Under the pieces are notes generated by a model. The model ran no database searches. It was given only the letters and a program-made list of their open reading frames with translations, and had not been told where the DNA came from. From the NCBI RefSeq assembly GCF_024586455.1, contig NC_065921.1, positions 44,662,574 to 44,726,573 of the forward strand: DNA of 64,000 bases, read 5' to 3'. Origin of the DNA: Bactrocera neohumeralis (lineage: Eukaryota; Arthropoda; Insecta; Diptera; Tephritidae). Positions 1 through 11,744 of this stretch are shown here, one piece after another (the first letter of the stretch is position 1; every line of letters starts with the position of its first letter). Made by a program: the position numbers and the translations under genes.

Positions 1-965
1 CTCATCAGATGTTGTCATCGTCCATGCCTCTGCACCAAATATCAGGACGGGAATAATGAGTGACTTATAGAGTTTTGTTTTTGTTCGTCGAGAGTACTTT
101 ACTTCTCAATTGCCTACTTAGTCCGAAGTAGCACCTGTTGGTAAGAGATATTCTACGTTGTATTTCGAGGCTGACGTAGTTGTTGGTGTTGATGCTGGTT
201 CCAAGATAGACGAAATTTCCTACAACTTCGAAGTTATGACTGTCAACAGTGACGTGGGTGCCTAGTCGCGAATGCGACGACTGTTTGTTTGATTATAGGA
301 GATATTTCGTCTTGCCCTCATTCACCACCAGACCCATTTGCTTTGCTGCCTTATCCATTCTGTAGAAAGTAGAACTAACGGCGCGGTTGTTAAGGCCAAT
401 GATATCAATATAATCAGCATACACCAGCAGCTGTACACTTTTATAGAAGATTGTACCTTCTCGGTTTAGTTCTGCAGCTCGAACTATTTTCTCCAGAAGC
501 AGGTTGAAGAAGTCACACGGAAGAGAGTCGCCTTGTCTGAAACCTCATTTGGTATCGAACGGCTCGGAGAGGTCCTCCGCGATCCTGACAGAGCATTTGA
601 TGTTGCTCAACGTCAGTTTACACAGCCGTATTAGTTTTGCGGGGATACCAAATTCATACATCGCGGCATAAAGGCAGCTCCTTTTCGTGCTGTCAAAGGA
701 AGCTTTGGATTGGATTTCCTTTTCACGGGTCTTTTCCAAGATTTGGCACATGGTGAATATCTGGTCGGTTGTTAATTTGCCAGGTCTAAAGCCACACTGA
801 TAAGGTCCAATCAGTTTGTTGACGGTGGGCTTTAATCTTTCACACAATACACACGGTAGTTGGCGCAGATTGTGGGGTCTCCCTTTCTGTGGTTTGGGCA
901 GAGCACACTTAAATTCCAATCGTTGAGCATGCTTTCGTGCATGCTCCTTATCAGTTCTTCTTATA
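1..965 (-). mobile_element. RTE-type LINE fragment, truncated by window edge
   Basis: This is the reverse-transcriptase part of the RTE family that recurs through the window, read on the minus strand. Peptide pieces such as KLIGPYQCGFRPGK, DQIFTMCQILEKTREK, FDSTKRSCLYAAM and LSEPFDTK at about 545-850 match the long copy at 30254-33488. The catalytic YADD region lies near 400-430, but the frame is broken there and a segment is missing around 840-870 and 930-950. The 3' end lies beyond the left edge. It is a dead relic 1 kb upstream of the odorant receptor gene. Confidence 0.88.
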
Positions 966-1946
966 TCATATTTACCCAAAAACAGTCGATTTTATAAATA
1001 CTTAACAATATTTCTCTTCATTTGATGACAACCTTCTTCTTAGCACTTGGGTAGCATATTTATTAAAACACTACATTTTTAATAACATTGATATGCTGAA
1101 TTAAACACTTTCTAAAAATAGACCTAACCAGGCGCTCCTCAAATATTATATAATTCCGACATAGTGTGTTCAATCTTTACAGAAACATATAAAAATATTC
1201 GTTGCAACGTTATTTTACTTGCATAATAATTTTTTCAAATTGTAAGACATTTTACACTATTTCAATATTAGCAAAGCTTAAAATAATGAAATAATTTTCT
1301 CAAGGTCAATTGCATGTCTTAAACACTATAATTTCAATTGTCATGCGCCTTCGAAATTTCACAGAAATAGCTCCTCCTTTTGAACTGAAAGTCCTCCATT
1401 GCATTCTCAGTGCAATTTGTCTTTAAATTGAGTTAGCAATTGTCACCAGCTGCGTCAATTGAAATGTGATTTAATGACTACTTAGGGTTGCATACCGAGT
1501 GATTAATGCCCGCAATTACGTATACGACACGTATTACAATAATAGATTTCACACACACACGCACACAGTGAATTCGATACTCATCAAACACGACAAATAT
1601 TGAAGAGAATTTCTTACTCCGCGGTATTTAAGTGGCATCAAGTGACCAGCTGGCAAGAAGTGCGCCAATATCCTCGAATGGAAGTGGAAGTAGCCAGAGC
1701 GTTTGGATAAATAATAACAAGTGGCAAAATAAGCAATCAACCAATTGAGTTGTTGAGCAATCAGAAAATCAAACGCCTACAAAGTGGCGGTGTGAGTGAA
1801 CGCAAACACTTTGTCAACCTTAGCTGGAGTTGTGGTGACTGCCAGCGACACTTGTAGTTACTTTTTGGTGTGTAGATATCTGTTAAAATTTCCGCCTCCA
1901 CTTCGTTAGCGCTACTGCTTTGAAAACCTCGCAAATTCAAGTAAAT

Positions 1947-4900
1947 ATGGTCACCACGGTCGTAGACAACCCGATGCTCTCAGTCAATGTGAAGCTGTGG
2001 CAGTTCCTCTCCGTGCTCTTTGCACACGATTGGCGGCGCTGTGTCGCTTTTGTGGCACCCGTCTGCCTAATGAATGCAATGCAGTTCGTTTATTTGTATC
2101 AACAATGGGGTGATTTGGCCACTTTCATATTGAATACCTTCTTTGCGGTCTCCGTTTTCAACGCCTTGCTGCGTACGTGCCTTATTATTAAGAATCGAGA
2201 TAAATTTGAAGCGTTGATGGAAGAATTGGTAACACTATACGACGATATACAAGTGAGTGCGAGTTGTGGCGCGTAATTTATTTTTTCAGTTTCATTGTTG
2301 GCCTAAAATAAAGTTTAAATAAAGAATGTCTTAAAATTTTTATTTTTCTTTTTTCGTTTCATCAGGATTCGGGTGATGATTATGCAAAGAGCGTGCTGTC
2401 CGTAGCCACAAAAAGCGCACGAAATATTTCCATTTTCAATTTGTCAGCTTCGTTCTCCGATTTAGTTGTGGCAATGGCATATCCACTTTTTCAACAACAG
2501 AGAGGTACGTAATTGATTGTTTAGTATTTAGTATCTAGCTACTTATTTTTGATAATTTTGTATACTAAAATATAAGTATTTTTGCTGAATTGAATATAAT
2601 TACAAAATGAAGAACCTTATTTATTTTACGATTAACAAAAAGGAAAATTACGGATAAGAATATCGATTAAGATTATATATGTAAATAAAGTTAGTTGGTG
2701 CCAAAATATTGGGTAGTCTAAAAAGTCTTTTCGTATTTTGTCAATAGATGTCGTTGTAATCGTCTATTTCCAGTGCTACCAATCAAATTGTGTCATATCA
2801 TATTGTGTTGGAAGTTTTAAGCTTCACTTAACCAAAAGAAATTTTATTCGGGGAAGTTAAAAAAAAGTTACAGCTGTTTAAAAGTATGTGAAAATAATAA
2901 AAAAATTCACTACATTTTGAACTTTTTTTATAAAAAACGGAAGAATGTCAAGCCTCCAATGAAATTTGTGAAGTTTATAGAGACGATGCTATATCAGTTC
3001 GTGTAGCACAACAATGGTTCGCTAATACCCGTTCTGGAACCGTCACATAATGGCATGGTCTTGAACTATTTAAAACAGGCTGGCTACAAAAAGAAGCTCG
3101 AAGTTTGGGTACCACACGATTTGTCTGTGAAAAATTTAATGGACCGAATTAACATCTGTAATACTTTACTGAAACGGTTTGAAATCGAACCATTTCTGAA
3201 TCGATTGGTAACAGGATTTTCATGGATTGACGCCTCGAAAGGTTTTGCTGAGTGTTTAGTGGAATTGAAAGCTTGAGCTGCTCCAGCCTGGTCAAACGAT
3301 TGATTTCTACATTTTACTGTTGTTTTATTTGTAAAGTTTTATTCCGCTATCATCATTGGTTCCTAATGTATATATTATACAGAGAAAGCATCAGATGAAA
3401 TTCAAAATAGCGTTATATTGGAAGAAGGCGTGGTTGTGAACCGATTTCACCCATATTTCGTACATGTCATCAGGGTGTTAAGGAAATATTATATACCGAA
3501 TTTCATTGCAATCGGTTTAGTAGTTCCTGAGATATGGTTTTTGGTCCATAAGTGGGCGACGCCAAGCCCATTTTCAATTTGTAAAAAAAAACCTGTATGC
3601 AGCTTCCTTCTGCCATTTCTTCTGTAAAATTTAGTGTTTCTGACGTTTTTTGTTAGTCGGTTAACGCACTTTTAGTGATTTTCAACATAACCTTTGTATA
3701 GGTGGTGGGCGTGGTTATTATCCGATTTCTTCCATTTTTGAACTGTATATGGAAATGCCTGAAGGAAACGACTCTATAGAGTTTGGTTGACATAGCTGTA
3801 GTAGTTTCCGATATATGTACAAAAAACTTAGTAGGGGGCGGGGCCACGCCCACTTTTCCAAAAAAATTACGTCCAAATATGCCCCTTCCTAATGCGATCC
3901 TTTGTGTCAAATTTCACTTTAAATCTTTATTTATGGCTTAGTTATGATACTTTATAGGTTTTCGGTTTTCGCCATTTTGTGGGCGTGGCAGTGGGCCGAT
4001 TTTGCCCATCTTCGAACTTAACCTTTTTATGGAGCCAAGAAATACGTGTACCAACTTTCATCATGATATCTCAATTTTTACTCAAGTTACAGCTTGCACG
4101 GACGGACGGACGGACAGACAGACGGACGGACAGACAGATATCCGGATTTCAACTCTACTCGTCACCCCGATCACTTTGGTATATATAGCCCTATATCTGA
4201 CTCTTTTAGTTTTAGGACTTACAAACAACCGTTATGTGAACAAAACTATAATACTCTCCTTAGCAACTTTGTTGCGAGAGTATAATAAGTTGCAGTTTGA
4301 TTAGAAATACGAAAAGACTTTTTCCACTACCCAATAAATAGAAATCGATATGAATTAGAAATAATTATTATAATCTGAACAGGGTATATTAAGTTTGCCT
4401 CGATGTTTGTAACACCAAAAAGGAAACGTCGAAGACCTTACAAAGTATATAAAATTGATCAAGGTGACGATCAGTGTCGATTTGGCTATTAGTCAGAGAC
4501 ACAATATCAAATCATTATATAGCTGCCAAATAAAATTAACGAACGGAATCAAGTACATGAATGGAAAAATTGTTCAGATCATCTCTTTCGCAGATAATGG
4601 AACGATATTGACGTCAGCCAATGGAATCGATGTCATATGTTCGAAAGTAAACAGAGATATTGGTATTTCTCGCTTCTTCTCTGCATGGAACTAGACACTC
4701 TTCTTTCACACTAAATTCACAGCGACCATATTTACTAACTGGACGAAGAAATACGGACTGTATCTTAATATCACAGTAGATGGTGAAAAATATCCGGTTG
4801 GCAAAAACCCAAAAATTTTAAGTGTTACCTTCGACGGCCATTGCTTCTTCACTCCTTATACGATAACAATTACTGCCAAAGTACAGAGCCGTATGATAAT

Positions 4901-7900
4901 CCGGCCAGCCGGTAACACATGGAGAATGGACAAAGAAATGTCAGTCAGTCAGCCAACTATTCGTATACTATGCTGGACCGAAATGGTCTTTTGGATGTGG
5001 ATAAACGTAAGCGAGAAAGCTTCAGACGTGTCAGAATACTGCACTGCATACAATGACAAGATGCCTCTTGATGCCTCCGGTTGAACATTTTCACAATGAT
5101 ACCTGTATGATTCCGGTGAAAAACATAACCAACTTCTTTTTGAGCAGTTTCTGCTGAAGTATTTTCACATAAACCATCCCAGCAGTTGTCTGCTTGAAGC
5201 GAAACCACCTCCCAGGAACATCAAGAAGTCTTTCCTTGCATTGCAACAAACTTTTGTCAGTTTGAGTCCGCATTCACATTAAAAAAATCAGTATCTTCAC
5301 CGACTCCCTCTCATTGAATGGCGTACTTGGGTTAAAAAATCCACCCAACGCAGACGAAGAGCTCAAGAACCCTTTCACAACTTCCTTCTGAATACTGTAC
5401 CACCCGTATGATTCTAACCAGTTCTTTGCATTCCCAGCGTGTGGTTCTCATCTAACACCCCTCTACTTATGGTCCGACCCCGTCGAAACAGCATGTTTCC
5501 TATGCCAGCCATTAGATGATTTCGGTGACAGCAAACCTGAACCTTGCCACCTTAGAGAGGACTAGATAACCACTACTGTTTAGATTTCCCAGGAGTATTG
5601 CAAATAAGACCATTTAAAAGAAGAAGAAGACAGATATATTAAGTATTAAATAAAAACTTTAAGGAATTTTTTTCTTTACATGAAAGAACCCAAATCTAAC
5701 TACTATAAAACCGTCAGAAAGATGAGTTTTCAACCACTATTTTCTTTCCTTCGTCTGTTTTTATACTCTCGCAGCAATGTTGCTAAGGAGAGTATTATAG
5801 TTTTGTTCACATAACGGTTGTTTGTAAGTCCTAAAACTAAAAGAGTCAGATATAGGGATATATATACCAAAGTGATCAGGATGACGAGTAGAGTTGAAAT
5901 CCGGATGTCTGTCTGTCCGTCCGTCCGTGCAAGCTGTAACTTGAGTAAAAATTGAGATATCATGATGAAACTTGGTACACGTATTTCTTGGCTTCATAAG
6001 AAGGTGAAGTTCGAAGATGGGCACAATCGGCCCACTGCCACGCCCACAAAATGGCGAAAACCGAAAACCTATAAAGTATCATAACTAAGCCATAAATAAA
6101 GATATTAAAGTGAAATTTGACACAAAGGATCGCATTAGGAAGGGGCATATTTGGACGTAATTTTTTTGGAAAAGTGGGCGTGGCCCCGCCCCCTACTAAG
6201 TTTTTTGTACATATCTCGGAAACTACTATAGCTATGTCAACCAAACTCTATAGAGTCGTTTCCTTCAGGCATTTCCATATACAGTTCAAAAATGGAAGAA
6301 ATCGGATAATAACCACGCCCACCTCCTATACAAAGGTTATGTTGAAAATCACTAAAAGTGCGTTAACGGACTAACAAAAAACGTCAGAAACACTAAATTT
6401 TACAGAAGAAATGGCAGAAGGAAGCTGCATACAGGCTTTTTTTAAAAATTGAAAATGGGCATGACGTCGCCCACTTATGGACCAAAAACCATACCTCAGG
6501 AACTACTAGACCGATTTCAATGAAATCCGGTATATAATATTTTCTTAACATAATTTTTACAACCACGCCTGCTTCCAATATAACGCTATTTTGAATTCCA
6601 TCTGATGCCTTCTCTGTATAATATATACATTAGGAACCAATGATGATAGCGGCATAAAACTTTACACAAATACGGTATTTGAAAAATATGTAAATGACGG
6701 ATAATGAAATCTCGATTATCACTTTATCATGCGAGAGTTCTTCTTACTCTTTCGGTTAAAATAGAAGCTCCCACGAAATATTCTTATAACTGAAAAACGA
6801 TCGAGGACCCTTTTCTATCAAATCTAACAAAAAGTCTTAAGCTATCCTTAAAAAATTTAGATATGTATATAACTTTTTTATAATACCTAAGGATTGAACT
6901 GAAACCCCCGATCTAACTAGACATGATTCTAGAAAGCTTTAATCATCATGCTTCAATTTACCTAAATTAAGACCCAAAGTAGCTTCTTATTTTAGACAAA
7001 ATCACCAGCATTCTTTGTTAAACCAAGGTTTTCAATTGGCGTAAACGATTTAAGTTTGAAAGCTAGTACTATGAATATATCTCGTTTTAAATGCTCCACA
7101 ACTGTCATTCGATATTTATGAGACGAAGATCATCCCATTTAAGCAACGGGATGAATCACAAAATTTTTAAAATTCTCTTCGTTCCTCTGACTACTTCAAA
7201 TGAAGTTAGACCATGTTTGATTCTGAATCGGCAATTTTTTTGCAAACGATTGCTAACCAAAGAACAATTATAATACTGATGGGTAAAATGTCTATATATT
7301 GTACCAATTCCTATTCTTGTGTCCTCGTCGCGCACCATGTAAACGTGAGTAACCCTTGGATAAGATGCGATAACCAACCCGTGTGGAGCCTGTGGTCACC
7401 GCTAAAGTAGAAAAAGCTCCAGCGGAGCCAGTCCGACATACTCGGTTTGAGAGTTCGCTGAAATCTAATTGCACCGTCTGTTCACCAGAGGTGTGCCAGC
7501 GGTCGGGCGTCGGTCTTGTAACTAGTGGCAAGCTATATAAATGTGTATGAAACTTTACCCAAACGCGTAGCCAGGCCGGGCTTGGTATCCGCCACATCGA
7601 AACCACTCAGAATGAAGAAGAAACAATAGCGACAGATGAAAGACCCCAGCTAGTCCCCAGTCAGATTTTCGGGATGGAAGAGAACACTCCAGCTTTGAAG
7701 TTTTGCGATTCAGTACCCTCCAATAGAAACAGAGGAAGAAGAAGACCTGCTCTCCGTTAAAGAGATTAGGTGGAGTAGGACCTAGCAGCACTTGGTATCT
7801 CGAATTGGCGCCTAATAGCGAAAATAAGAAACGACTCGCGCGCTGTTGTTAACTTGGCGATAACCGAGTAAGCGGTGTCTACGCCAATAAAGAAAAAGAA

Positions 7901-9130
7901 GATAGAATGTAGGTAAAATATATTTAAACTCCAACTTCTTCTGAAGATTACCTATACCGAAAATGTGTATTTATATACAAATGATGTCATTTAAACTGAA
8001 TATTTTATTATTTACAGTTCATCCTTTTGGCGTTGCATTACCCGGCATCGATGTCACACGCTCTCCACTCTATGAACTCATCTATATCTGTCAATTCACC
8101 TTCCCATTCACTCTGTCCAGCATGTATATGCCCTATGTAAGCTCATTCGCCACTTTCTCCATGTTCGGAAAGGCAGCACTACAGATATTACAAAATAACC
8201 TCAGAAATTTATGCGATAATATGAAAAGTAAAACTGAAGAAGAGCTCTTCGAAATACTACGAAAGAATATCGCCTATCATGCGAGAATCGCTAGGTGAGT
8301 AGGGTGTAACTACTTTGAACATTTTCTTTATACTAAAAAGATTTTGATTCTATATTTCTAAAGTTTTTCATATAAAATATAAAATAAATAATATTTTAAA
8401 AATGTTTATTTTATTGTTTAGATATGTAAGTGACTTTAATGAATTAGTGACCTATATGGTACTCATCGAATTTCTGCTCTTCAGTTGCGTTATTTGCTCG
8501 CTGCTCTTTTGCATCAATATTGTAAGTGCAACTTAATCTCTTGAAAATTATAATAAAATAACATTTTGTAGTTCCTTAACCGTCTTTCTGTGTTTATATA
8601 TCTTATTGCATTTATTTAGACAACCTCTACGGCAGAGAAGATTTCCATTGTCATGTATATTGGCACAATGCTGTATGTGCTCTTCACCTATTACTGGCAA
8701 GCTAATGGAGTTTTAGAAATGGTATAGTAGATTCATAACATAAGGTTGATAGCTAATTTTAATTGAATATCCTTAGAGCCTCCTCGTCTCAGATGCGGCT
8801 TACGAAATGCAATGGTACAATTGTAGTCCACGTTTTAAGAGAACTCTACTCATATTCATTGCACGCACGCAAAATCCTTTACAGGTGGGTATTGTTTTAA
8901 AAAGAGTTTCTAAAGTAGGGTACTTCTAAGTGTAAGAACGCAAGAAATATTTCACTGTGAAAGTTTTATCAAGCATATTTTTATGGTTTGTTTACAACTA
9001 TATCACAAATTTTTGATTTTTACAGATCCGCGTTGGTCAGATGTACCCAATGACAATGGAGGTATTTCAATCACTGCTTAATAACGCGTACTCCTATTTT
9101 GCGCTTTTGCATAATCTTTATAATGATTAA
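1947..9130 (+). CDS. Odorant receptor (insect 7tm_6 family), seven exons, 378 aa
   Basis: Insect odorant receptors are ligand-binding subunits that pair with Orco to form ion channels in the dendrites of olfactory neurons. Proposed exons are 1947-2252, 2366-2504, 8018-8294, 8422-8521, 8620-8721, 8777-8884 and 9026-9130. All junctions are GT-AG, phases are consistent (0,1,2,0,0,0), and the joined frame is 378 aa, the usual length. The start is the ATG at 1947; no in-frame ATG lies just before it. Hydrophobic segments match the seven-helix layout, and the C-terminus has the family pattern SLLNNAYSYFALL before the stop. The middle reads GIDVTRSPLYELIYICQF and SSMYMPYVSSFATF, as in Drosophila-type receptors. 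I cannot assign the subfamily; Or7a-like is only a guess. Intron 2 (2505-8017) is 5.5 kb and full of transposons, while the other introns are about 55-140 bp. No frame damage is seen, so the gene is probably functional. Confidence 0.9.
2709..4334 (+). mobile_element. mariner element, deleted, carrying a nested repeat
   Basis: The ends are inverted repeats: TTGGGTAGTC followed by AAAAAGTCTTTTCGTATT on the left, and the same complemented with small differences on the right, flanked by TA at 2707-2708 and 4335-4336. Inside, 2940-3275 encodes pieces of a mariner transposase, including an N-terminal VAQQWFANTRSGT-like piece and LKQAGYKKKLEVWVPHDLS...RINICNTLLKRFEIEPFLNRLVTG. The part between these pieces and the C-terminal half are missing. 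A Helentron-like repeat occupies about 3336-4293. Non-functional; it lies in intron 2 of the odorant receptor. Confidence 0.82.
3336..4293 (+). repeat. Helentron-like interspersed repeat, copy A
   Basis: This non-coding repeat starts near the phrase GCTATCATCATTGGTTCC, contains a (GACG/GACA)n stretch at 4094-4138, and ends in a hairpin: ACTCTC..AGCAAC-TTT-GTTGC.GAGAGT at about 4255-4283. A 3' terminal hairpin and no target duplication fit Helitron/Helentron non-autonomous elements such as the DINE-1/mini-me group of flies. The class is an inference. A near-identical inverted copy lies at 5757-6662 and a diverged relative at 49640-50550. Confidence 0.6.
4374..4550 (+). repeat. mini-me-like repeat, degraded
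   Basis: The phrase CTGAACAGGGTATATTAAG followed by TTTGTAACACC, GTCGAAGACC and TATATAGCTGCC matches the better preserved copy at 43484-43950, in the same order. The GTCY run of the family is absent here. It runs directly into the Jockey-type relic at about 4550. Confidence 0.65.
4545..5640 (+). mobile_element. Jockey-type LINE relic, RT C-terminal half and 3' end
   Basis: The plus strand encodes a broken Jockey-clade reverse transcriptase. At about 4566 ISFADNGTILTSANG is the YADD active-site region with Asp-Asp changed to Asp-Asn. It is followed by FTATIFTNWTKKYGLYLNI, NPKILSVTFDGHCFFTPYT and AKVQSR. The C-terminal tail HLTPLYLWSDPVETACFL lies near 5450-5500. Several frameshifts separate these pieces, and the element ends in a purine-rich AAGAAGAAG tract. 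A second 3' fragment of this family is at 46240-46475. Confidence 0.75.
5757..6662 (-). repeat. Helentron-like interspersed repeat, copy B (inverted)
   Basis: This is the reverse complement of copy A at 3336-4293, including the terminal hairpin (5766-5794), a shorter GACG/GTCC run (5912-5928) and the conserved GCTATCATCATTGG start at about 6630-6650. About 60 bp of copy A, near 3470, is replaced or missing. The two copies form a pair of roughly 900-bp inverted arms in one intron. Confidence 0.65.
7110..7560. repeat. Unclassified interspersed repeat, copy 1
   Basis: About 290 bp from TGGGTAAAATGTCTATA (7278) to near 7560 is repeated in the same orientation at 10738-11035. Shared phrases include GAGCCTGTGGTCACCGCTAAA/GAGCCAGTGGGCACCGCTAAA and GGTCGGGCGTCGGTCTTGT. 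The stretch 7110-7185 also resembles 9880-9960, the edge of a Tc1-like transposase relic. I see no coding potential, clear pol III boxes or terminal repeats. Confidence 0.6.
7660..7905 (+). mobile_element. RTE-type LINE, 3' end fragment
   Basis: The last 250 bp of the RTE family in plus orientation: CGGGATGGAAGAGAACACTC at 7669, GGAAGAAGAAGACC, TTGGCGCCTAATAGCGAAAA, then the 3' terminus GTAAGCGGTGTCTACGCCAA with a short AAG-rich tail. Frameshifts are present. It is a 5'-truncated insertion in intron 2 of the odorant receptor gene. Confidence 0.8.
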
Positions 9131-9294
9131 AGCAATAATTTTATTTATTTTAAAAATATACTAGCATATTGTAGTAAAATATTTATATTATCTATTTTTC
9201 TATTCACTCCGCACTCGTAAGTATGACCGATTTTAAAAATATCATTCTAAATTGTTGAAGTTTCAATGAGATACATAAACTGCAGTTTTTTCAG

Positions 9295-9925
9295 AGGTAA
9301 AGGCTGATCCATTACGAGCCTCCTACTTGTTTAAAAAAAAAAATACAGAAACTTTAATTTTAATGGAGAATGATTCATCCATCCGTTGAGCCCAATTTTC
9401 GATGACTCGTTCGAGCATTTCGACTGGTAACTGGCGAATGACACGAGTGATGTTTTCCTTCAAGGCATGAATCGAAACGAAATTGTCCACATACACTTAC
9501 GACTTTACAACTCTCCATAGGAAAAAGTCTAATGGTGTGCCAAACGTGAAATTATCAGCACACCGAAAAGTTCTCTCAATAAATCCGTTGATTGATGCGA
9601 TGAGTTGAAACTGTCGCTGAGATCACACGCTTCAATTTTAGAAATCAAATAGTTTTAGGTAATATGAATCGATGATTCCACCGGCCCACAAACCACATCA
9701 AACCGTTGTTTTTTTGGATGAAGTGTCAGCTCTTGAATGTCTTCAGATTGCTCTTTGTCCCAAATGCGGCAATTTTGCTTGTTTACATACCAATTGAGCA
9801 AGAAATGGGACTCATCGATGACCAAAATTTTATTCCAAAACGTCAGATCTTCTTGGAACTTTTCTAGAGTCCATAGACTGTCTTTTATGAGACAAGATTC
9901 ATCCCATTCGAGCAATGATACCTTA
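9295..9925 (-). mobile_element. Tc1/mariner-superfamily transposase relic, C-terminal half
   Basis: The minus-strand frame at 9655-9915 reads WNKILVIDESHFLLNWYVNKQNCRIWDKEQSEDIQELTLHPKKQRFDVVCGPVESSIHIT. This is the central DDE region of a common insect Tc1/mariner-superfamily transposase, which usually reads ILFSDEAHFWLNGYVNKQNCRIW. The second catalytic segment and the end of the protein follow as broken frames down to about 9300. The terminal motif complementary to ACCTCGAAATGGATCACC is degraded near 9310. The N-terminal half of what appears to be the same element is at 11040-11465. Confidence 0.8.
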
Positions 9926-9974
9926 ATTCTGTAATGATTTACAAAATTTTATAAATTTCATGACATTTCATTGA

Positions 9975-10690
9975 TTTGAAATGAAGTTATTGCGTTTTAG
10001 GTGTCAGTATGTTGTGTTATCGACGCGAAAATGAGCTTCGAACAAAGAGCCAACATTAAACTTTGTTTTAAAATTGATAAAACTTTTACCGAAACGTTTC
10101 AATTGATGAAACAAGTTTATGGCGATGATTGCCTATCCCGTAGCAGAGTGCACGAGTGGTTTCAACGTTTTCAAAGTGGTCGTGAGGTCATAAGTGACGA
10201 TCAACATGTAGGCCAATCAAACTCCGTGATGACCGGAAATTCCATCGAAACTGTGCGTGAATTCATCAAAAATTAGCCGAAATAATCATTGAAACTCATG
10301 GAAATGGAATTGAACATCTCCAAAACATCGATTTATTGCATTTTGGCAGAAAATTTGCGCTTACGAAAGGTGTGTTAACGGTTTGTTCCGCACAAATTGA
10401 CTGACGACTAAAAATTGCTCAGAATACAACATTATTTGAACAAAAATCACATTTAACCATTAACCATTCCTTTTCGGAAAAATGCATTTGCCCATGAAAG
10501 GAATGCGCTATGCAGACGTAGAGGCCATTCAAAAGGCTTACACCGGCCAACGAGCTGAAACACTCGTTCGACATGCTTTTGGACCATGCAAAAAGCTGTA
10601 TTGAACCAGAAGGAAGGTTTGAATAAAATAAATTGATTTTGCCAAAAAACCCATTTTTTTTTGTTTTTTTTTTTTAAGTCGTGTTTACTT
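9975..10690 (+). mobile_element. mariner transposase relic
   Basis: The frame at 10031-10276 starts MSFEQRANIKLCFKIDKTFTETFQLMKQVYGDDCLSRSRVHEWFQRFQSGREVISDDQHVGQSNS, the N-terminal helix-turn-helix half of a mariner transposase. Downstream in broken frames come MELNISKTSIYCILAENLRLRK-like text (10300-10370) and a C-terminal piece near 10490-10600 (ADVEAIQKAYTGQRAETLVRHAF). The catalytic core is deleted. It seems to have landed inside a Tc1-like element whose halves lie on either side. Confidence 0.78.
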
Positions 10691-10737
10691 TGGAAAGCAT
10701 CTTGTATTTATTTATCATTCAAATTTTATATAATTAT

Positions 10738-11035
10738 TTATCATTGATGAGTAAAATGTCTATAACGTCCCTATTCCTACTTTTGAGTCCTCGCCGCGCA
10801 GTAACCTTTGGTAAGATGTAACCCTTTGGTAAAATGCAGTAGCCAACCCATGTAGAGCCAGTGGGCACCGCTAAAAGAGAGGAAGCTTCAGCGGTACCAC
10901 CTTGCATATTCGGTTTAAGGGTACGCTGAAGTCTAATGGCAGCGTCTGTTCAGCTAAGACGCGGCTGCGGTCGGGCGTCGGTCTTGTGATAAGCGGCTCG
11001 CTACATAAATGTATATAAAATTTTTAAATACTCCA
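10738..11035. repeat. Unclassified interspersed repeat, copy 2
   Basis: This is the second copy of the repeat at 7270-7560, same orientation. It runs from ATGAGTAAAATGTCTATAAC to ATAAATGTATATAAAATTT, with a small internal duplication (GTAACCTTTGGTAAGATG / GTAACCCTTTGGTAAAATG) at about 10800-10838. It contains no open frame worth calling. Confidence 0.6.
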
Positions 11036-11039
11036 GATC

Positions 11040-11465
11040 AAAGCGATGTCGCTTGGGAAGGTCGAGCGGCTTCAGTTCTTGCACAAGCTGCACGCTTTCA
11101 ATTTAAGATCTCGACGTACGAATTGCAACGAACAGCGCCGAATCAACTTTTCACGATCTTTGTGTACACTCCCAACTTCGCTTCTGGGTCTTAAGATGGG
11201 TGATTGTGTTGTGAATAGTACGCTCAGTAGGTCGATTATGTTGACCATAAGATGAGCAAAGCGCGCGAAATACATCCTTTACAGAACGGGTATTTTCGTT
11301 ATAAAGTCGAATGATTTGTAAACGTTGTTTTGGATTTCCATGATGAAATGCGAAACAATACTGAACAAAAATAACTTGCGACCTTGACATGACTCTCGCG
11401 CGATTTGTCAAAAAAAAGCTAATGAAAAAAGTACCTCTTCTTGGAACACTCTTTACAACCACGAA
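11040..11465 (-). mobile_element. Tc1/mariner-superfamily transposase relic, N-terminal half
   Basis: The minus-strand frame beginning near 11360 reads HHGNPKQRLQIIRLYNENTRSVKDVFRALCSSYGQHNRPTERTIHNTITHLKTQKRS, the paired-type helix-turn-helix region of the transposase family seen at 9295-9925. After a frameshift it continues with RRDLKLKACSLCKN and ends near 11040, where the 9295-9925 piece would pick up. The two halves are probably one element split by about 1.1 kb of inserted DNA. Confidence 0.75.
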
Positions 11466-11744
11466 TATTTCCCATATATAATCATTTCAATTTATTACTT
11501 CACTTTACAGTACAGAAATCAACGGTTTTCAAGCCGTACCATCATTTGTTGGCAAAATTGCCGAAATCGGACCACTTTCATACTCCCTATGGAGAGAATA
11601 GGAATATAGGAATTTTCGAACTACCGATTGACTTTATACTGTTAATTTAGATAAATCCGTGGGGTATCTTAATAAAAATCAATTTGCACCGTTTTCTGCT
11701 AAAAATATGTCGAAATGCATAACGGATAATATGTTATGTTCTTA

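Noticed and set aside
1920..1946. Longer N-terminus for the odorant receptor
   Set aside because: The upstream in-frame codon is TTG, not ATG; the ATG at 1947 gives a normal receptor N-terminus.
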